A stretch of 64,000 bases of DNA from Lutimonas halocynthiae (GCF_030409835.1 NZ_JAUFQO010000002.1:62001-126000), one strand, 5' to 3'. Counted from the stretch's first letter, positions 1-9,691 are shown. Program-made: numbers and translations. Notes: generated by a model from the letters alone, not told the origin.

Positions 1-244
1 CTGTAAGATATTGGAAATGCTGGTCTTCACCACCTGGTTGCAATTTCCAAAGATCCCATCCGATAATATCTCCATTCTTAACTCTTTGTTCATGAATTTT
101 TGCCCAGAACTCTTCGGTTTCTCCATAAGCCGCTTCCTGCTTATTATCTACTTTCATAAACTCGAATACCAGATAAAGTTTTTCCTGTGCAGCCAGTTGA
201 AATGTCATGAGCATTACAACCGCAATCATCAATAATTTTTTCAT
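1..244 (-). CDS. secreted protein of unknown function (C-terminal part outside window)
   Basis: Reading from an ATG at 244 gives a typical signal peptide (MKKLLMIAVVMLMTFQLAAQ) and then a soluble stretch rich in charged and aromatic residues, including EKLYLVFEFMKVDNKQ and IHEQRVKNGDIIGWDLW. The frame is open to the window edge, so only about 81 residues are visible. The mature part looks like a small alpha/beta periplasmic or secreted protein, but I do not recognise the family with confidence. It is transcribed away from the TPR gene at 405. No exact TAnnTTTG element was found in the 160-base divergent gap. Confidence 0.7.
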   Translation of the reverse strand, partial: MKKLLMIAVVMLMTFQLAAQEKLYLVFEFMKVDNKQEAAYGETEEFWAKIHEQRVKNGDIIGWDLWKLQPGGEDQHFQYLT

Positions 245-404
245 AATAGTTTGGTTTTAATTAGTACTGTTTTGCTTAAGTTACTAAATAATATTCGCAA
301 CCAGATAGAAAATTTTGTATATTTAGCTGATATTCAACGACAAAGGTATTTTTAATTGAAAAACTTCAATAATTTTAAAGGGCCTTTATTCTAATTTTTT
401 ACAA

Positions 405-2102
405 ATGAAAACCAAACTGAGCCTATTTATTTTTGTATTATCGAGTTGTGTATTACTCGTCTTTTTATTCAAATCCGGAGCCATAAATGAGGTGCAAGCC
501 AAAACAAAGGTGGGGATGAAGCCTATTAAATGTACATCGACTAATTTTCTATTAGATGAGATTGATTCAACAAAACAAGTTTCACCACTCTTTAAAAATC
601 TTGGAGCTCATGAATTTAAAATAAATACAAGTTCATCACAAGCCCAGTTGTTTTTTAATCAAGGCTTAAACCTTGGCTTTGCATTTAACCATGCTGAATC
701 ACACCGTTCTTTTTTAGAAGCTTCAAGGCTAGACCCTGGATCGGCCATGACTTATTGGGGGCAGGCTTTGGTTTTAGGTCCTAATATTAATGACCAGACA
801 CCAACTATAGAAAGAAGACAAAAGGCCTATGAAGCGGTTCAGGAGGCTATGGATAAGAGCGTTAATACGAGTAAAAAAGAGAAGGCGCTTATCATTGCCT
901 TGTCCTCTAGATATAGTCAAGACACGCTTGCAGATTTGAGTGACTTGAATATGGCCTATATGAATGCCATGAGTTCGGTTGCAGCTGATTTCCCAGAGGA
1001 TGCAGATGTTTTAACTTTATATGCCGCTTCAATCATGAATACCGTACCATGGGATTATTGGGACGAAGATGGAAATCCTTCTCCAAATATTCCTGAAGCT
1101 AAAAAAGCCCTTGAGAAAGCAGTCACATTAAACCCTGAACATCCTGGGGCGCATCATTACTATATTCATATGGTTGAATTACCAAAACCTGATCTGGCCG
1201 TTCCAAGCGCCGAAAAATTGATGTACTTAATGCCAGGAGCAGGGCATATGGTTCATATGCCTGGTCATGTGTATATGAGGGTAGGCAGGTATAAAGAGGC
1301 AGTCGAGGTAAATCAAGCCGCTATTTTAGTCGATGAGGATTATATTTCACAATGTTATTCTCAGGGCATGTATCCTTTGGGCTATTATCCGCATAATATC
1401 CATTTTTTATGGTCAGCGGCAAGTATGCTGGGTAATGAGAAATTATCAATTGATGCTGCAAAAAAAACAGCTGAAAAGGTATCACCGAGTTTGCTCGAAG
1501 GTGACAAAGTATTTGAAAATTTGGCTTCCACTCCCTTATTAGCTTATATAAGGTTTGGTAAATGGAACGAAATTCTAACTACTCCAGATCCAGGAGATTC
1601 TTATACTTATCTCAAAATGATTTGGAATTATTCCAGAGGAATAGCTTTTATACGTAAAGGAAATTTGAAGGAAGCACAGGAAGAATTAACAGCACTCGAG
1701 AATAGAGATAAAGAATTGGGTCATGAAAATATTGCCATAGTGGCTTATGAGTCGCTAGCAGGTGAGTTTAAGGCCGCTTCTGGAGATCTCTCTGCAGGCA
1801 TCACTCATTTACAAAATGCGGTAAAGTATGAGGATGAATTACCTTATAACGAACCCGCTGAATGGTATATTCCAACCAGGCAGCAATTAGGAGTCTTATT
1901 ATTGAAAGATGGAAATTTTGTAGAAGCTGAAAAAATCTACAGAGAAGACCTTGACTATTATAGACAAAATGGATGGTCGTTAATGGGTCTTCATGAAAGT
2001 CTTATTGGTCAGCAAAAACTTGAGGAAGCTGCTCAGGTCAAGAAAGAGTTTGACATCGCCTGGCAACATGCGGATATTAAGATAAATAGTTCGGTTCTCT
2101 AG
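405..2102 (+). CDS. tetratricopeptide-repeat protein, exported or membrane-anchored
   Basis: A 565-residue protein. Residues 1-25 form a hydrophobic export or anchor segment; LSSC near residue 15 resembles a lipobox, but hydrophobic residues continue after it, so cleavage is uncertain. The rest is helical repeats: an early block with FFNQGLNLGFAFNHAE and ASRLDPGSAMTYWG is the hallmark of a family usually annotated simply as TPR protein, and further TPR-like units follow at about 240-270 (AKKALEKAVTLNPEHPGA), 285-310 and 490-540. TPR proteins are protein-interaction scaffolds, and no catalytic motif is visible. Followed by 127 bases without a gene. Function unknown beyond the fold. Confidence 0.8.
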   Translation: MKTKLSLFIFVLSSCVLLVFLFKSGAINEVQAKTKVGMKPIKCTSTNFLLDEIDSTKQVSPLFKNLGAHEFKINTSSSQAQLFFNQGLNLGFAFNHAESHRSFLEASRLDPGSAMTYWGQALVLGPNINDQTPTIERRQKAYEAVQEAMDKSVNTSKKEKALIIALSSRYSQDTLADLSDLNMAYMNAMSSVAADFPEDADVLTLYAASIMNTVPWDYWDEDGNPSPNIPEAKKALEKAVTLNPEHPGAHHYYIHMVELPKPDLAVPSAEKLMYLMPGAGHMVHMPGHVYMRVGRYKEAVEVNQAAILVDEDYISQCYSQGMYPLGYYPHNIHFLWSAASMLGNEKLSIDAAKKTAEKVSPSLLEGDKVFENLASTPLLAYIRFGKWNEILTTPDPGDSYTYLKMIWNYSRGIAFIRKGNLKEAQEELTALENRDKELGHENIAIVAYESLAGEFKAASGDLSAGITHLQNAVKYEDELPYNEPAEWYIPTRQQLGVLLLKDGNFVEAEKIYREDLDYYRQNGWSLMGLHESLIGQQKLEEAAQVKKEFDIAWQHADIKINSSVL

Positions 2103-2146
2103 TCAGCCCATCTGTTTAAAGTTTTACTTAGTATTCATTGGTTAGA

Positions 2147-2178
2147 TTTGGCCAGTTTTAACCTTATGTGTAATTTTG
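2147..2178 (+). promoter_or_regulatory. Bacteroidota promoter for the 2230 gene
   Basis: TTTG at 2147-2150, then 20 bases, then TAATTTTG at 2171-2178. This matches the Bacteroidota consensus TTTG-N(17-21)-TAnnTTTG and would start transcription about 45-50 bases before the ATG at 2230. Confidence 0.6.
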
Positions 2179-2229
2179 CATGGTCTTTTGAAACGATATT
2201 GTTTGGTTCAAAAGCTTTAATAACACTTC

Positions 2230-2436
2230 ATGCAAAGAAAGTTTCTTTTACTAGCTGTTCTATTTATATCACTTGATTCATTCGGGCAATGCGCAATGTG
2301 CCGTGCCGTGGTGGAACAAGGCGGTGAAGAGGTGGCAGAAGGTATTAATTCAGGGATAGTATACTTGATGGCCTTCCCTTATTTGTTGATTACTGTGGCC
2401 TTGTTTCTATTCTATAGGAGTTGGAAGAAATCTTGA
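2230..2436 (+). CDS. small CAMCRA-motif membrane protein
   Basis: A 68-residue protein with a cleavable-looking signal peptide (1-19, ending SFGQ), then CAMCRAVVEQGGEE, a short glycine-rich linker and one membrane helix (about 46-64), ending in a basic tail (RSWKKS). The CxxC pair just after the signal sequence is the conserved part of a small Bacteroidota family that I recognise by pattern but for which no function is established. The cysteines would sit on the periplasmic side, suggesting redox or metal binding (inference). It has its own promoter at 2147-2178 and stands 85 bases before the TolC-type gene. Confidence 0.75.
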   Translation: MQRKFLLLAVLFISLDSFGQCAMCRAVVEQGGEEVAEGINSGIVYLMAFPYLLITVALFLFYRSWKKS

Positions 2437-2521
2437 AAGAGATAATTTTTAAAAAATAGTGTAACAAATTTTTTAACACCTCGTCTTATATTCAAAATTC
2501 CATTATTGTAATTCCATATTT

Positions 2522-3970
2522 ATGAAAGCACCACTAAGCCTGATTTTGTTATTCAGTTTTATATTTTCTGTTCAGTCTCAGGAAACCAACCCAGAAATAA
2601 AAAAATGGACTTTACGCGATTGCGTAGATTATGCCATTGAAAATAATATCAGTGTAAAGCAATCTGAAAATAACATTGCACTGGCAGAGGTTGATAAAAG
2701 AGCGGCGATAGGAAATTTTATTCCTAATTTGAATCTTAATAGTTCAGCTGCCTGGAACTCAGGTTTGACAACAGATGTTACAACTGGAGTATTAATCAAC
2801 CAAACAACACAGACTACAAATGGAGGCATTTCTTCAGGGGTTGCCATTTACCGAGGTTTAAGAAATCAGAATGAGTTGCGAAGAGCTGAACTTAGCATTC
2901 TGTCTAGTCAATACCAACTGGATAAGATGAAGGATGATATTTCCTTATTTGTAATCAATGCCTATTTGGAAGTGCTTTTTGGGAAGGAAGCAGTAAATGT
3001 TGCTATTCCTCAAGTAGAGATTACCCAAGAACAGTTGGCAAGAACAAAGCAATTAGTAGAGGCAGGGACACTGCCTAGAGGAGATTTACTCGATGTTGAA
3101 GCCACTTTAGCCAGTGACGAACAGAATTTGATTCTAACTCAAAACAGGGTGCAATTAGCGTTGATATCCCTTGCTCAGTTATTACAACTAGAGGAATACG
3201 ATAACTTTGATATCGCGAATGAGGAAATCGAGACATTACCACTTGTCAATTTACCTGAATATTCGGTAGATATGATTTATGAAAAAGCCTTAGAAACAAG
3301 AAATGAGATCAAAGTAGCTCAAACGAATATTGAAATTGCAGAAAGCGATGTGAAATTGGCTAAAGGAGCACTGCAGCCTACCTTATCAGGTTTTTTCAAT
3401 TATAATTCAAGGACTTCAGATAGAAGCACAATTATCGGGTCAGAAATTGATCCAAATGATCCAACACGAGTTATTGGAGTAGTCGAAACAAGCGGGGATA
3501 ATGTTATTTCGCCAAATTTCGTACCGATTTCTGGTCCAGCTGATAGTTTTTTCGATCAATTAGACCAGAATAAAGGAAGTTCTTTTGGAGTGTCATTGCA
3601 AATCCCAGTATTTAATGGGTTTAGCGCCTCAAATAATGTGAGAAGAGCGAAGATCAACTATGAACAGCAGAAATACCAACTAGAACAAGAAGAACTAGAT
3701 CTTGAAAAAATAATCCATCAGGTATATCAAGATGCTGTTGGGGCTTTAAAATTATATGATGCGACCAAAAGATCGTTAGAAGCTCGTGAGGTTTCCTTTC
3801 AATATGCTCAAGAACGTTTTGACGTGGGTGTTTTAAACTCTTTTGATTATAGTCAAATAAAAAACAGATTGGTCACGGCAAATGCCGATTTTTTAACAGC
3901 CAAATATGATTTTATTTTTAGAGTAAAATTATTGGAGTACTATTACGGAATCCCTGTTGGTAATTTATAA
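2522..3970 (+). CDS. TolC-family outer membrane efflux protein
   Basis: A 482-residue protein with a signal peptide (about 1-19, FSVQSQ). The mature protein has the duplicated TolC (OEP) architecture: long amphipathic helices (DCVDYAIENNISVKQSENNIALAEVDKRAAIG, later TNIEIAESDVKLAKGALQP) alternating with beta-strand segments, and the family-typical phrase ALQPTLSGFFNYN. TolC proteins form trimeric outer-membrane channels for tripartite efflux or type I secretion. No membrane-fusion or inner-membrane pump gene is adjacent, so the partner is encoded elsewhere. Length is normal. Followed after 16 bases by tsaB, probably co-transcribed. Confidence 0.9.
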   Translation: MKAPLSLILLFSFIFSVQSQETNPEIKKWTLRDCVDYAIENNISVKQSENNIALAEVDKRAAIGNFIPNLNLNSSAAWNSGLTTDVTTGVLINQTTQTTNGGISSGVAIYRGLRNQNELRRAELSILSSQYQLDKMKDDISLFVINAYLEVLFGKEAVNVAIPQVEITQEQLARTKQLVEAGTLPRGDLLDVEATLASDEQNLILTQNRVQLALISLAQLLQLEEYDNFDIANEEIETLPLVNLPEYSVDMIYEKALETRNEIKVAQTNIEIAESDVKLAKGALQPTLSGFFNYNSRTSDRSTIIGSEIDPNDPTRVIGVVETSGDNVISPNFVPISGPADSFFDQLDQNKGSSFGVSLQIPVFNGFSASNNVRRAKINYEQQKYQLEQEELDLEKIIHQVYQDAVGALKLYDATKRSLEAREVSFQYAQERFDVGVLNSFDYSQIKNRLVTANADFLTAKYDFIFRVKLLEYYYGIPVGNL

Positions 3971-3986
3971 TTTTTAAATCTGAATA

Positions 3987-4670
3987 TTGAGTATTATCCT
4001 GAACATTGAGACTGCAACTAAAAACTGCTCCGTAAGCATTAGCGATAAGGGCAATTTATTAGCGATAAGTGAGATAAATGAAGGTAAGTTTTCACACGCT
4101 GAAAAGTTGCATACTTTTATTCTCGAAGTCTTAAAAGAGTCTGGAATTGCTATGAAACAGCTGGACGCCATTGCTATCAGTAAAGGCCCTGGATCATATA
4201 CAGGATTAAGAATAGGTGTCTCAGCGGCAAAAGGTCTTTGTTATGCCCTAGAGAAGCCATTAATTTCTATTTCGACTTTAGAAAGTATAGCAAGACAAGT
4301 GTCACTGGAAAAAGGAGCTCTTGTAGTGCCTATGTTAGATGCGCGAAGAATGGAAGTTTACAGTGCTATTTTTGATAATGAATACCAGCAGATCAGAGAG
4401 ACGAAGGCTGAAATTATTGACGAAAATTCATTTCAGGATTTATTAAGGTCTGGAATCGTATATTTTGCAGGTGATGGAGTCGAAAAATGCAGTAATCTTA
4501 TCAAACATGATAATGCAAGATTTTTAACTGATATCTATCCTTCTGCCAAAGAAATGGCAATGATGTCTGCACAAAAGTACACGGTATCAGAATTTGAAGA
4601 CGTTGCCTATTTTGAGCCTTTCTATCTCAAGGATTTTGTAGCTGGAAAACCTAAAAAATATTTCCAGTAA
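3987..4670 (+). CDS. tsaB: tRNA threonylcarbamoyladenosine biosynthesis protein TsaB
   Basis: A 227-residue ASKHA-fold protein. The N-terminus ILNIETATKNCSVSISD and the motif ISKGPGSYTGLRIGVSAAKGL (about 66-86) are diagnostic for TsaB, the non-catalytic partner that dimerises with TsaD (with TsaE) to make t6A at position 37 of ANN-decoding tRNAs in the cytoplasm. The start is TTG at 3987: the conserved N-terminal strand begins at once and no upstream ATG is in frame. Length matches the family. Its last 20 bases overlap the 3' end of the convergent DUF1304 gene. Confidence 0.93.
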   Translation: MSIILNIETATKNCSVSISDKGNLLAISEINEGKFSHAEKLHTFILEVLKESGIAMKQLDAIAISKGPGSYTGLRIGVSAAKGLCYALEKPLISISTLESIARQVSLEKGALVVPMLDARRMEVYSAIFDNEYQQIRETKAEIIDENSFQDLLRSGIVYFAGDGVEKCSNLIKHDNARFLTDIYPSAKEMAMMSAQKYTVSEFEDVAYFEPFYLKDFVAGKPKKYFQ

Positions 4671-5016
4671 GCCCTATCAATACCAGTGCTATCAGTGCAG
4701 GAACAGCCTGAACATAAAATAGTTTTATCTTCTTTGTTGAATAAGCCCCGTATATTCCGGCTATTACAACGCATATCAGAAAAAAAATGATGACATGGTT
4801 AAGTTGGGCGACTGCGCCCCAGATCAGACCGGCAGCTAAAAAACCATTATAAAGGCCTTGATTAGCAGCTAAAACTTTTGAACTTTCGGCTTGTTCTAGC
4901 TTCATTCCAAAGGCTTTTAATCCTTTAGGTTTTGTCCAGAAGAACATTTCTAAAATCATAAAATAGATGTGTTCAAAGGCAACTAAATAAACTAAAAAAA
5001 GGATCAGGTATTTCAT
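4651..5016 (-). CDS. DUF1304 family four-helix membrane protein
   Basis: A 121-residue protein with four predicted membrane helices: about 1-20, 55-70, 72-90 and 98-118. The pattern of an N-terminal helix, FGMKLEQAESSKVLAANQGLYNGFLAAGLIWG and a C-terminal pair of helices is typical of DUF1304, a small integral membrane family with no assigned biochemical role. It lies 11 bases downstream of the DUF255 lipoprotein gene on the same strand, so the two are probably co-transcribed from the promoter at 7166-7173. Its stop overlaps the tsaB stop tail to tail. Confidence 0.85.
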   Translation of the reverse strand: MKYLILFLVYLVAFEHIYFMILEMFFWTKPKGLKAFGMKLEQAESSKVLAANQGLYNGFLAAGLIWGAVAQLNHVIIFFLICVVIAGIYGAYSTKKIKLFYVQAVPALIALVLIGLTGNIF

Positions 5017-5027
5017 AATACTAAAGG

Positions 5028-7151
5028 CTAATAAGAACTACTCAATTGCTTAAGTGCTTTTTCGGTTTCGGTTACGGGTAATTTACATGCCCCGTCTATA
5101 CAAACATAGATAGTCGTTTCATTTTCATTGTATTTATAGGCCAATAACGGAAGGCTGCTTTCGGTTGTGCTGCCAACTATTAATTTATTAGGAATATAAA
5201 TTTTATTTAACTCTTCTAATTTTTGTTTGGCGTCTGGTCCTGCAATGGCAACCTCATAATACTCTCCAAGATAGTTACTATAAAGGTTCAGCCAATTTGA
5301 AGCACCTGAGCCATAGCTAATCGCATTTTCTTTTACATTATTCAGCATGGCTTTGGCATTATCAGCATAATGCTTGTTTGAATAGTAATGTCCTAGTTTA
5401 AAGAGATTATTCGCCATTATAGAATTGGATGAAGGGATTACATTATCATCCGTTTCTACTTTTCTTGAAATCAGCCCGGTTTGGTTATTTGAAGTAAAAA
5501 AGAACATCTTACTCTCTTCATCGTAAAAATGATCAAAAGCATAATCTGTAAATTGTTTTGCATTTTTCAACCATTTTTCATCTAAAGTAACTTCATATAA
5601 AGAGATGAATGCATCTGACACGGCGGCATAGTCTTCTAAATAGGCTTCAATATTACTTTTACCATTCTTAAAATTGCGGAATAAGCCACCGTCCTCTTTT
5701 GTCATGTTATTCATAATGAACTGCGCATTCTTCAGAGCAACTTCCAGAAACTTTTGATCATTAAAAACGCGGTAGGCATCTACATACCCTTTTAGCATTA
5801 ATGCGTTCCAGGAGGTGAGGGTCTTATCGTCAAGTCTGGGTCGATCCCTTTTGTTTCTTTCATCGAGTAATAAGGCCTGCCATTTTTCTATTTTTGAGTT
5901 CAGGTCTTCCTCAGATACGTTATTTTCTTTGCAGAATTCAGCTTTGGAAACAGATCGAATCAAGTGGTATTTATCTTCCTCCCATTTACCATAACCATTT
6001 ACATTATAATAGTTGGCAAAAAGTGTAAAGTCATCTCCAATAAGCGCTGACAGTTGTTCTTTATTCCAAACATAATAGGCTCCTTCTTCTAATTCCCCTG
6101 CTTCATTTTCACTGTCTGCATCAAGTGAAGAATAAAAAGCACCAATATCTTCATATAGCTCAGCTTCAACAAATTTGATCGTTTCATAAACAACTTCTTT
6201 ATAAAGTGGGTCTTTTGTCACTAAAAAAGCATTTGAATATAAAGAAACCATTTGGGCATTGTCATATAACATTTTCTCGAAATGAGGTACATGCCAATGG
6301 TCGTCAACAGAATATCTGGCAAATCCACCACCCACATGATCAAAAATTCCTCCATAGGCAATTTGAGTTAAGGATGTATTGACATAGTCCATCATTTCTT
6401 CGTTCTGACTTTGAACCGCATAACGAAGTAAAAATTGCAGATTTCCTGGCATCGGAAATTTTGGAGCTCCTTTTCTGCCTCCATTTTTAAGATCCATAGT
6501 GGGTAGCCACGCATCAAGTGCACTTTGAAGTTCTTCTTTGTCAAAAACTGCTTCGTCTTCGTTCAAGGTAATTAAGCCACTTTGTTGTATTCCTTCAGTA
6601 AGTTTAGCAGCATACTCTTCGGCCTTTTCTGGCTCGTTTTTGTAAAGATCAGCTAATTGAGTTAGTGCATTGGTCCAATTGTCTTTAGGGAAGTAGGTTC
6701 CTCCCCAAATAGGTCTACCATCAGGTAAAGCTACACAGTTTAATGGCCATCCTCCGCTACCTGTTAGCAGCTGAACGGCATTCATATAAACTTGATCTAC
6801 GTCTGGTCTTTCTTCTCGGTCAACTTTAACGTTGATGAAATTTTTATTCATTATCGCTGCAACAGCTGAATCTTCAAAGCTTTCATGTTCCATAACATGG
6901 CACCAATGACAAGCGGCATATCCCACAGAAATCAAGAGTAGTTTATTTTCTTTTTTTGCAAGCTCTAGGGTCTCATCATTCCAAGCATGCCAATCTACCG
7001 GGTTATGCGCATGTTGTAAAAGGTAAGGACTTGTTTCGTTGATAAGCTTATTGGTAAATCGATGTTTATTTTCCATTGATTCGTTTTTATTTTTTTTGCA
7101 GCTTGTCAACAGTACTATTACTGATAGCAGCAGAAAGGTAATCCTATACAT
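5028..7151 (-). CDS. DUF255 (SSP411/YyaL-type) thioredoxin-fold lipoprotein
   Basis: A 707-residue protein with an N-terminal thioredoxin-like DUF255 domain (conserved [44 protein letters not shown]) followed by an (alpha/alpha)6-type domain with [12 protein letters not shown]-like signatures ([12 protein letters not shown]). Family members are often annotated as thioredoxin-domain or spermatogenesis-associated-20-like proteins; the biochemical role is not settled. Unlike many relatives it begins with a lipoprotein signal ([18 protein letters not shown]), so it is probably exported and lipid-anchored. I start at ATG 7151 rather than the GTG at 7166, because 7166 lies inside the promoter -7 element. 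Confidence 0.9.
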   Translation of the reverse strand: MYRITFLLLSVIVLLTSCKKNKNESMENKHRFTNKLINETSPYLLQHAHNPVDWHAWNDETLELAKKENKLLLISVGYAACHWCHVMEHESFEDSAVAAIMNKNFINVKVDREERPDVDQVYMNAVQLLTGSGGWPLNCVALPDGRPIWGGTYFPKDNWTNALTQLADLYKNEPEKAEEYAAKLTEGIQQSGLITLNEDEAVFDKEELQSALDAWLPTMDLKNGGRKGAPKFPMPGNLQFLLRYAVQSQNEEMMDYVNTSLTQIAYGGIFDHVGGGFARYSVDDHWHVPHFEKMLYDNAQMVSLYSNAFLVTKDPLYKEVVYETIKFVEAELYEDIGAFYSSLDADSENEAGELEEGAYYVWNKEQLSALIGDDFTLFANYYNVNGYGKWEEDKYHLIRSVSKAEFCKENNVSEEDLNSKIEKWQALLLDERNKRDRPRLDDKTLTSWNALMLKGYVDAYRVFNDQKFLEVALKNAQFIMNNMTKEDGGLFRNFKNGKSNIEAYLEDYAAVSDAFISLYEVTLDEKWLKNAKQFTDYAFDHFYDEESKMFFFTSNNQTGLISRKVETDDNVIPSSNSIMANNLFKLGHYYSNKHYADNAKAMLNNVKENAISYGSGASNWLNLYSNYLGEYYEVAIAGPDAKQKLEELNKIYIPNKLIVGSTTESSLPLLAYKYNENETTIYVCIDGACKLPVTETEKALKQLSSSY

Positions 7152-7165
7152 AGAGCAAATTTTCA

Positions 7166-7173
7166 CAAATATA
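7166..7173 (-). promoter_or_regulatory. -7 promoter element for DUF255 gene
   Basis: TATATTTG on the minus strand, an exact TAnnTTTG. Transcription would start near 7162, which fits translation from the ATG at 7151. Confidence 0.55.
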
Positions 7174-7320
7174 ACACCATTTATGGGATTTCATTTGTTA
7201 AAATTAGCCCTGAGCCGTGAAGGAAAGCCGGTAGAATTATCTTTATTGAATTCATTCTTCGTTTAAAGAACGGCAAGAAGTAAACGCTTAAGTAATGCAT
7301 GCAAAGAGGTAAAATTTAAG

Positions 7321-7369
7321 TTAAGTAAATGTTACTCAAATTTTAAAAAAGGTAACATTAACTTAACAT
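7321..7369 (+). promoter_or_regulatory. Pho-box-like operator of the phosphate transporter
   Basis: TAACAT occurs at 7353-7358 and 7364-7369, exactly 11 bp apart. That is the spacing of PhoB/OmpR-type direct repeats, and TTAACA-like half-sites are known for PhoP of Bacillus. The right block (7352-7366) is also an inverted repeat of 7321-7335, with 14 of 15 positions matching. The direct repeat ends 19 bases before the -7 element at 7389, where an activator of this family would contact polymerase. The identity of the regulator is inferred from the neighbouring gene. Confidence 0.5.
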
Positions 7370-7388
7370 ACAAACCTGATTTGTATTA

Positions 7389-7396
7389 TAGCTTTG
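7389..7396 (+). promoter_or_regulatory. -7 promoter element of the PiT gene
   Basis: TAGCTTTG, an exact TAnnTTTG, 24 bases before the ATG at 7421. No good TTTG at -33; that region is occupied by the Pho-box-like repeats, as expected for an activator-dependent promoter. Confidence 0.6.
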
Positions 7397-7420
7397 CCAC
7401 AAATTATTAAGCTTTAAATC

Positions 7421-9685
7421 ATGGAGAATATCTATATTTTAATGTTGATTGCATTGGTGGCTTTAGCCGCTATTGACTTGGTTGTTGGCGTGAGTAATGA
7501 TGCCGTTAACTTTCTTAATTCGGCCATTGGATCTAAGGTGGTTTCTATGCGAACGATAATGATCGTGGCGAGTTTAGGAATTGGAGTAGGAGCCATTTTT
7601 TCAAGCGGAATGATGGAGGTTGCAAGAAAAGGAATCTTTAACCCCGGCGAATTCTATTTTAATGAGATCATGATCATTTTTATGGCCGTGATGATTACTG
7701 ACGTTTTGCTACTTGACTTCTTTAATACTTTAGGGATGCCTACCTCAACTACGGTATCTATTGTATTTGAATTACTTGGAGCTGCCGTAGCAATGGCTTT
7801 AATAAAAATTGCAGTGTCTGATACAGAAACAGTTGCTAATTTGTCACAATATATCAATACTGAAAAAGCGGTATTAATTATTTCCGGGATATTTCTCTCG
7901 GTCATAGTAGCCTTTTCCATAGGGGCGATAGTCCAGTATTTATCCAGATTATTTTTGACTTTTAATTTTGAGCAAAAACCTACAATATATGGAGCGCTGT
8001 TTAGCGGAATTGCTTTGACCTCTATTACCTATTTTATTTTTATGAAGGGTTTGAAAGGAACAGCATATTATAAGGATATAAAGGGCGTGTTAGAAGGGAA
8101 TGAGTTAATGATTATTGTTATAGCCTTCTTCACCTGGACAGCCTTATCTTTTATCCTTACTAAGTTTTTGAAATTTAACTTATATAAAATTATCATAACC
8201 GTTGGTACTTTTGCCTTGGCGCTTGCTTTTGCCGGAAATGATCTGGTTAATTTTATTGGAGTGCCCATGGCTGCTTGGAACTCATATGAAGCATGGAGTG
8301 TTTCTGGAGTGCCTGCCGATGAGTTTAGTATGGGTGTCTTGGCAGGAAAAGTGCCAACACCACAAATATTTCTTTTTGTTGCCGGTATGATTATGGTGGT
8401 TACGCTTTGGTTCTCATCTAAGGCCAAAAAGGTTGCAGCTACCGAAGTGAATCTGGCAAGACAAAGTGAAGGACATGAAAGGTTTCAACCTAATTCATTA
8501 TCCAGAGTTGTTGTAAGATCTACTATAGGGATGATTAATGGTATCAATTATGTGTTGCCTAAAAGTATGCAGCAAAGTATTGGCAAAAGGTTCGAAAAGC
8601 CGGTCGTAAATCTTCCTAAAAATAAGGTGTATGAATTGCCTGCTTTTGATGCGATAAGAGCCTCTACGAATCTAATGGTAGCCGGTGTTTTAATTTCTAT
8701 AGCAACGTCGTATAAATTGCCATTATCAACAACCTATGTTACTTTTATGGTAGCCATGGGTACTTCTTTGGCTGATAGAGCCTGGGATAGAGAAAGTGCC
8801 GTATATAGAGTAGCAGGTGTTTTAAATGTAATCGGAGGATGGTTCTTCACAGCCTTTATTGCCTTTGTAACAGCTGGTATTTTTACTTATCTAATTCATT
8901 TAGGAAGTATTACTGCGGTTAGTTTATTGTTATTACTTGTTCTTTTTCTACTTGTTAGAAATTTTATCAAGCATAAAAAAGAAGAAAAAGAAACAGCTCA
9001 GAAAAGGGTAATTAAAAGAGCTGAGTTGATTACAGCTAAAGAAGTTATTGATGAGACTTCAGATCATATTTCTGAAGTAATCACAAGAGTAGATAAATTA
9101 TATACCAATGTGGTAAATAATCTTTCTGTTCAGGATTTAAGCAAATTGAAAAAGATCGATAAGCATGTAGTGAAGTTAAATGCTGAAGTTGATACTTTAA
9201 AGGACGAAGCTTTTTATTTTATAAAATCTCTGGATGATTCTTCGGTAGAGGCCAGTAGATTCTATTTGATGGTTCTTGGGTATTTACAAGATATCTCACA
9301 GTCAATTAGCTATATTTCAAAAGCGAGTTATAAGCATGTCAACAATAATCATAAGCACTTAAAGAAAGGGCAAATAAAGGATCTTAAGATTATAGATAAC
9401 CAATTATCAGGGATGTTAAAGGAAATTGCTGTAATTTTTCACAATAGAAAATTTTCTGATATCTCGAAAATTGTAGACGAAAAGCAAGAGCTGTTTGATC
9501 ATGTTTCTAAGTCAATTGAAAAGCAAATTACCAGGATAAGATCTGAAGAATCAAGCGCCAAGAATACGACCTTGTATTTTGGAAATTTACTTGAAACAAA
9601 AGATTTGATCTCTGCGATAATGAACCTCTTGGAATTGTATCAGGAGTTTCATTTCAACATGAAAAAAGCAAATATTAAGATATAA
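7421..9685 (+). CDS. PiT-family inorganic phosphate transporter with C-terminal PhoU-like domain
   Basis: A 754-residue inner-membrane protein. Both PiT signature repeats are present: the first in GVSNDAVNFLNSAIGSK with GMPTSTTVSIVFELLGAA, the second in AFAGNDLVNFIGVPMAAW with KLPLSTTYVTFMVAMGTSLADRAW. About twelve membrane helices cover residues 1-515. The last 230 residues are soluble, helical and charged (HISEVITRVDKLYTNVVNN..., KSIEKQITRIRSEESS) and resemble PhoU/DUF47 helical bundles, which in many organisms are a separate partner protein. The family imports phosphate with H+ or Na+. It has its own promoter with Pho-box-like repeats and an intrinsic terminator. Confidence 0.92.
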   Translation: MENIYILMLIALVALAAIDLVVGVSNDAVNFLNSAIGSKVVSMRTIMIVASLGIGVGAIFSSGMMEVARKGIFNPGEFYFNEIMIIFMAVMITDVLLLDFFNTLGMPTSTTVSIVFELLGAAVAMALIKIAVSDTETVANLSQYINTEKAVLIISGIFLSVIVAFSIGAIVQYLSRLFLTFNFEQKPTIYGALFSGIALTSITYFIFMKGLKGTAYYKDIKGVLEGNELMIIVIAFFTWTALSFILTKFLKFNLYKIIITVGTFALALAFAGNDLVNFIGVPMAAWNSYEAWSVSGVPADEFSMGVLAGKVPTPQIFLFVAGMIMVVTLWFSSKAKKVAATEVNLARQSEGHERFQPNSLSRVVVRSTIGMINGINYVLPKSMQQSIGKRFEKPVVNLPKNKVYELPAFDAIRASTNLMVAGVLISIATSYKLPLSTTYVTFMVAMGTSLADRAWDRESAVYRVAGVLNVIGGWFFTAFIAFVTAGIFTYLIHLGSITAVSLLLLLVLFLLVRNFIKHKKEEKETAQKRVIKRAELITAKEVIDETSDHISEVITRVDKLYTNVVNNLSVQDLSKLKKIDKHVVKLNAEVDTLKDEAFYFIKSLDDSSVEASRFYLMVLGYLQDISQSISYISKASYKHVNNNHKHLKKGQIKDLKIIDNQLSGMLKEIAVIFHNRKFSDISKIVDEKQELFDHVSKSIEKQITRIRSEESSAKNTTLYFGNLLETKDLISAIMNLLELYQEFHFNMKKANIKI

Positions 9686-9691
9686 TGTTTT

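Noticed and set aside
7039-7266. A 75-codon plus-strand frame across the DUF255 start
   Set aside because: It overlaps the lipoprotein signal and promoter of the DUF255 gene in antisense and has no protein-like features.
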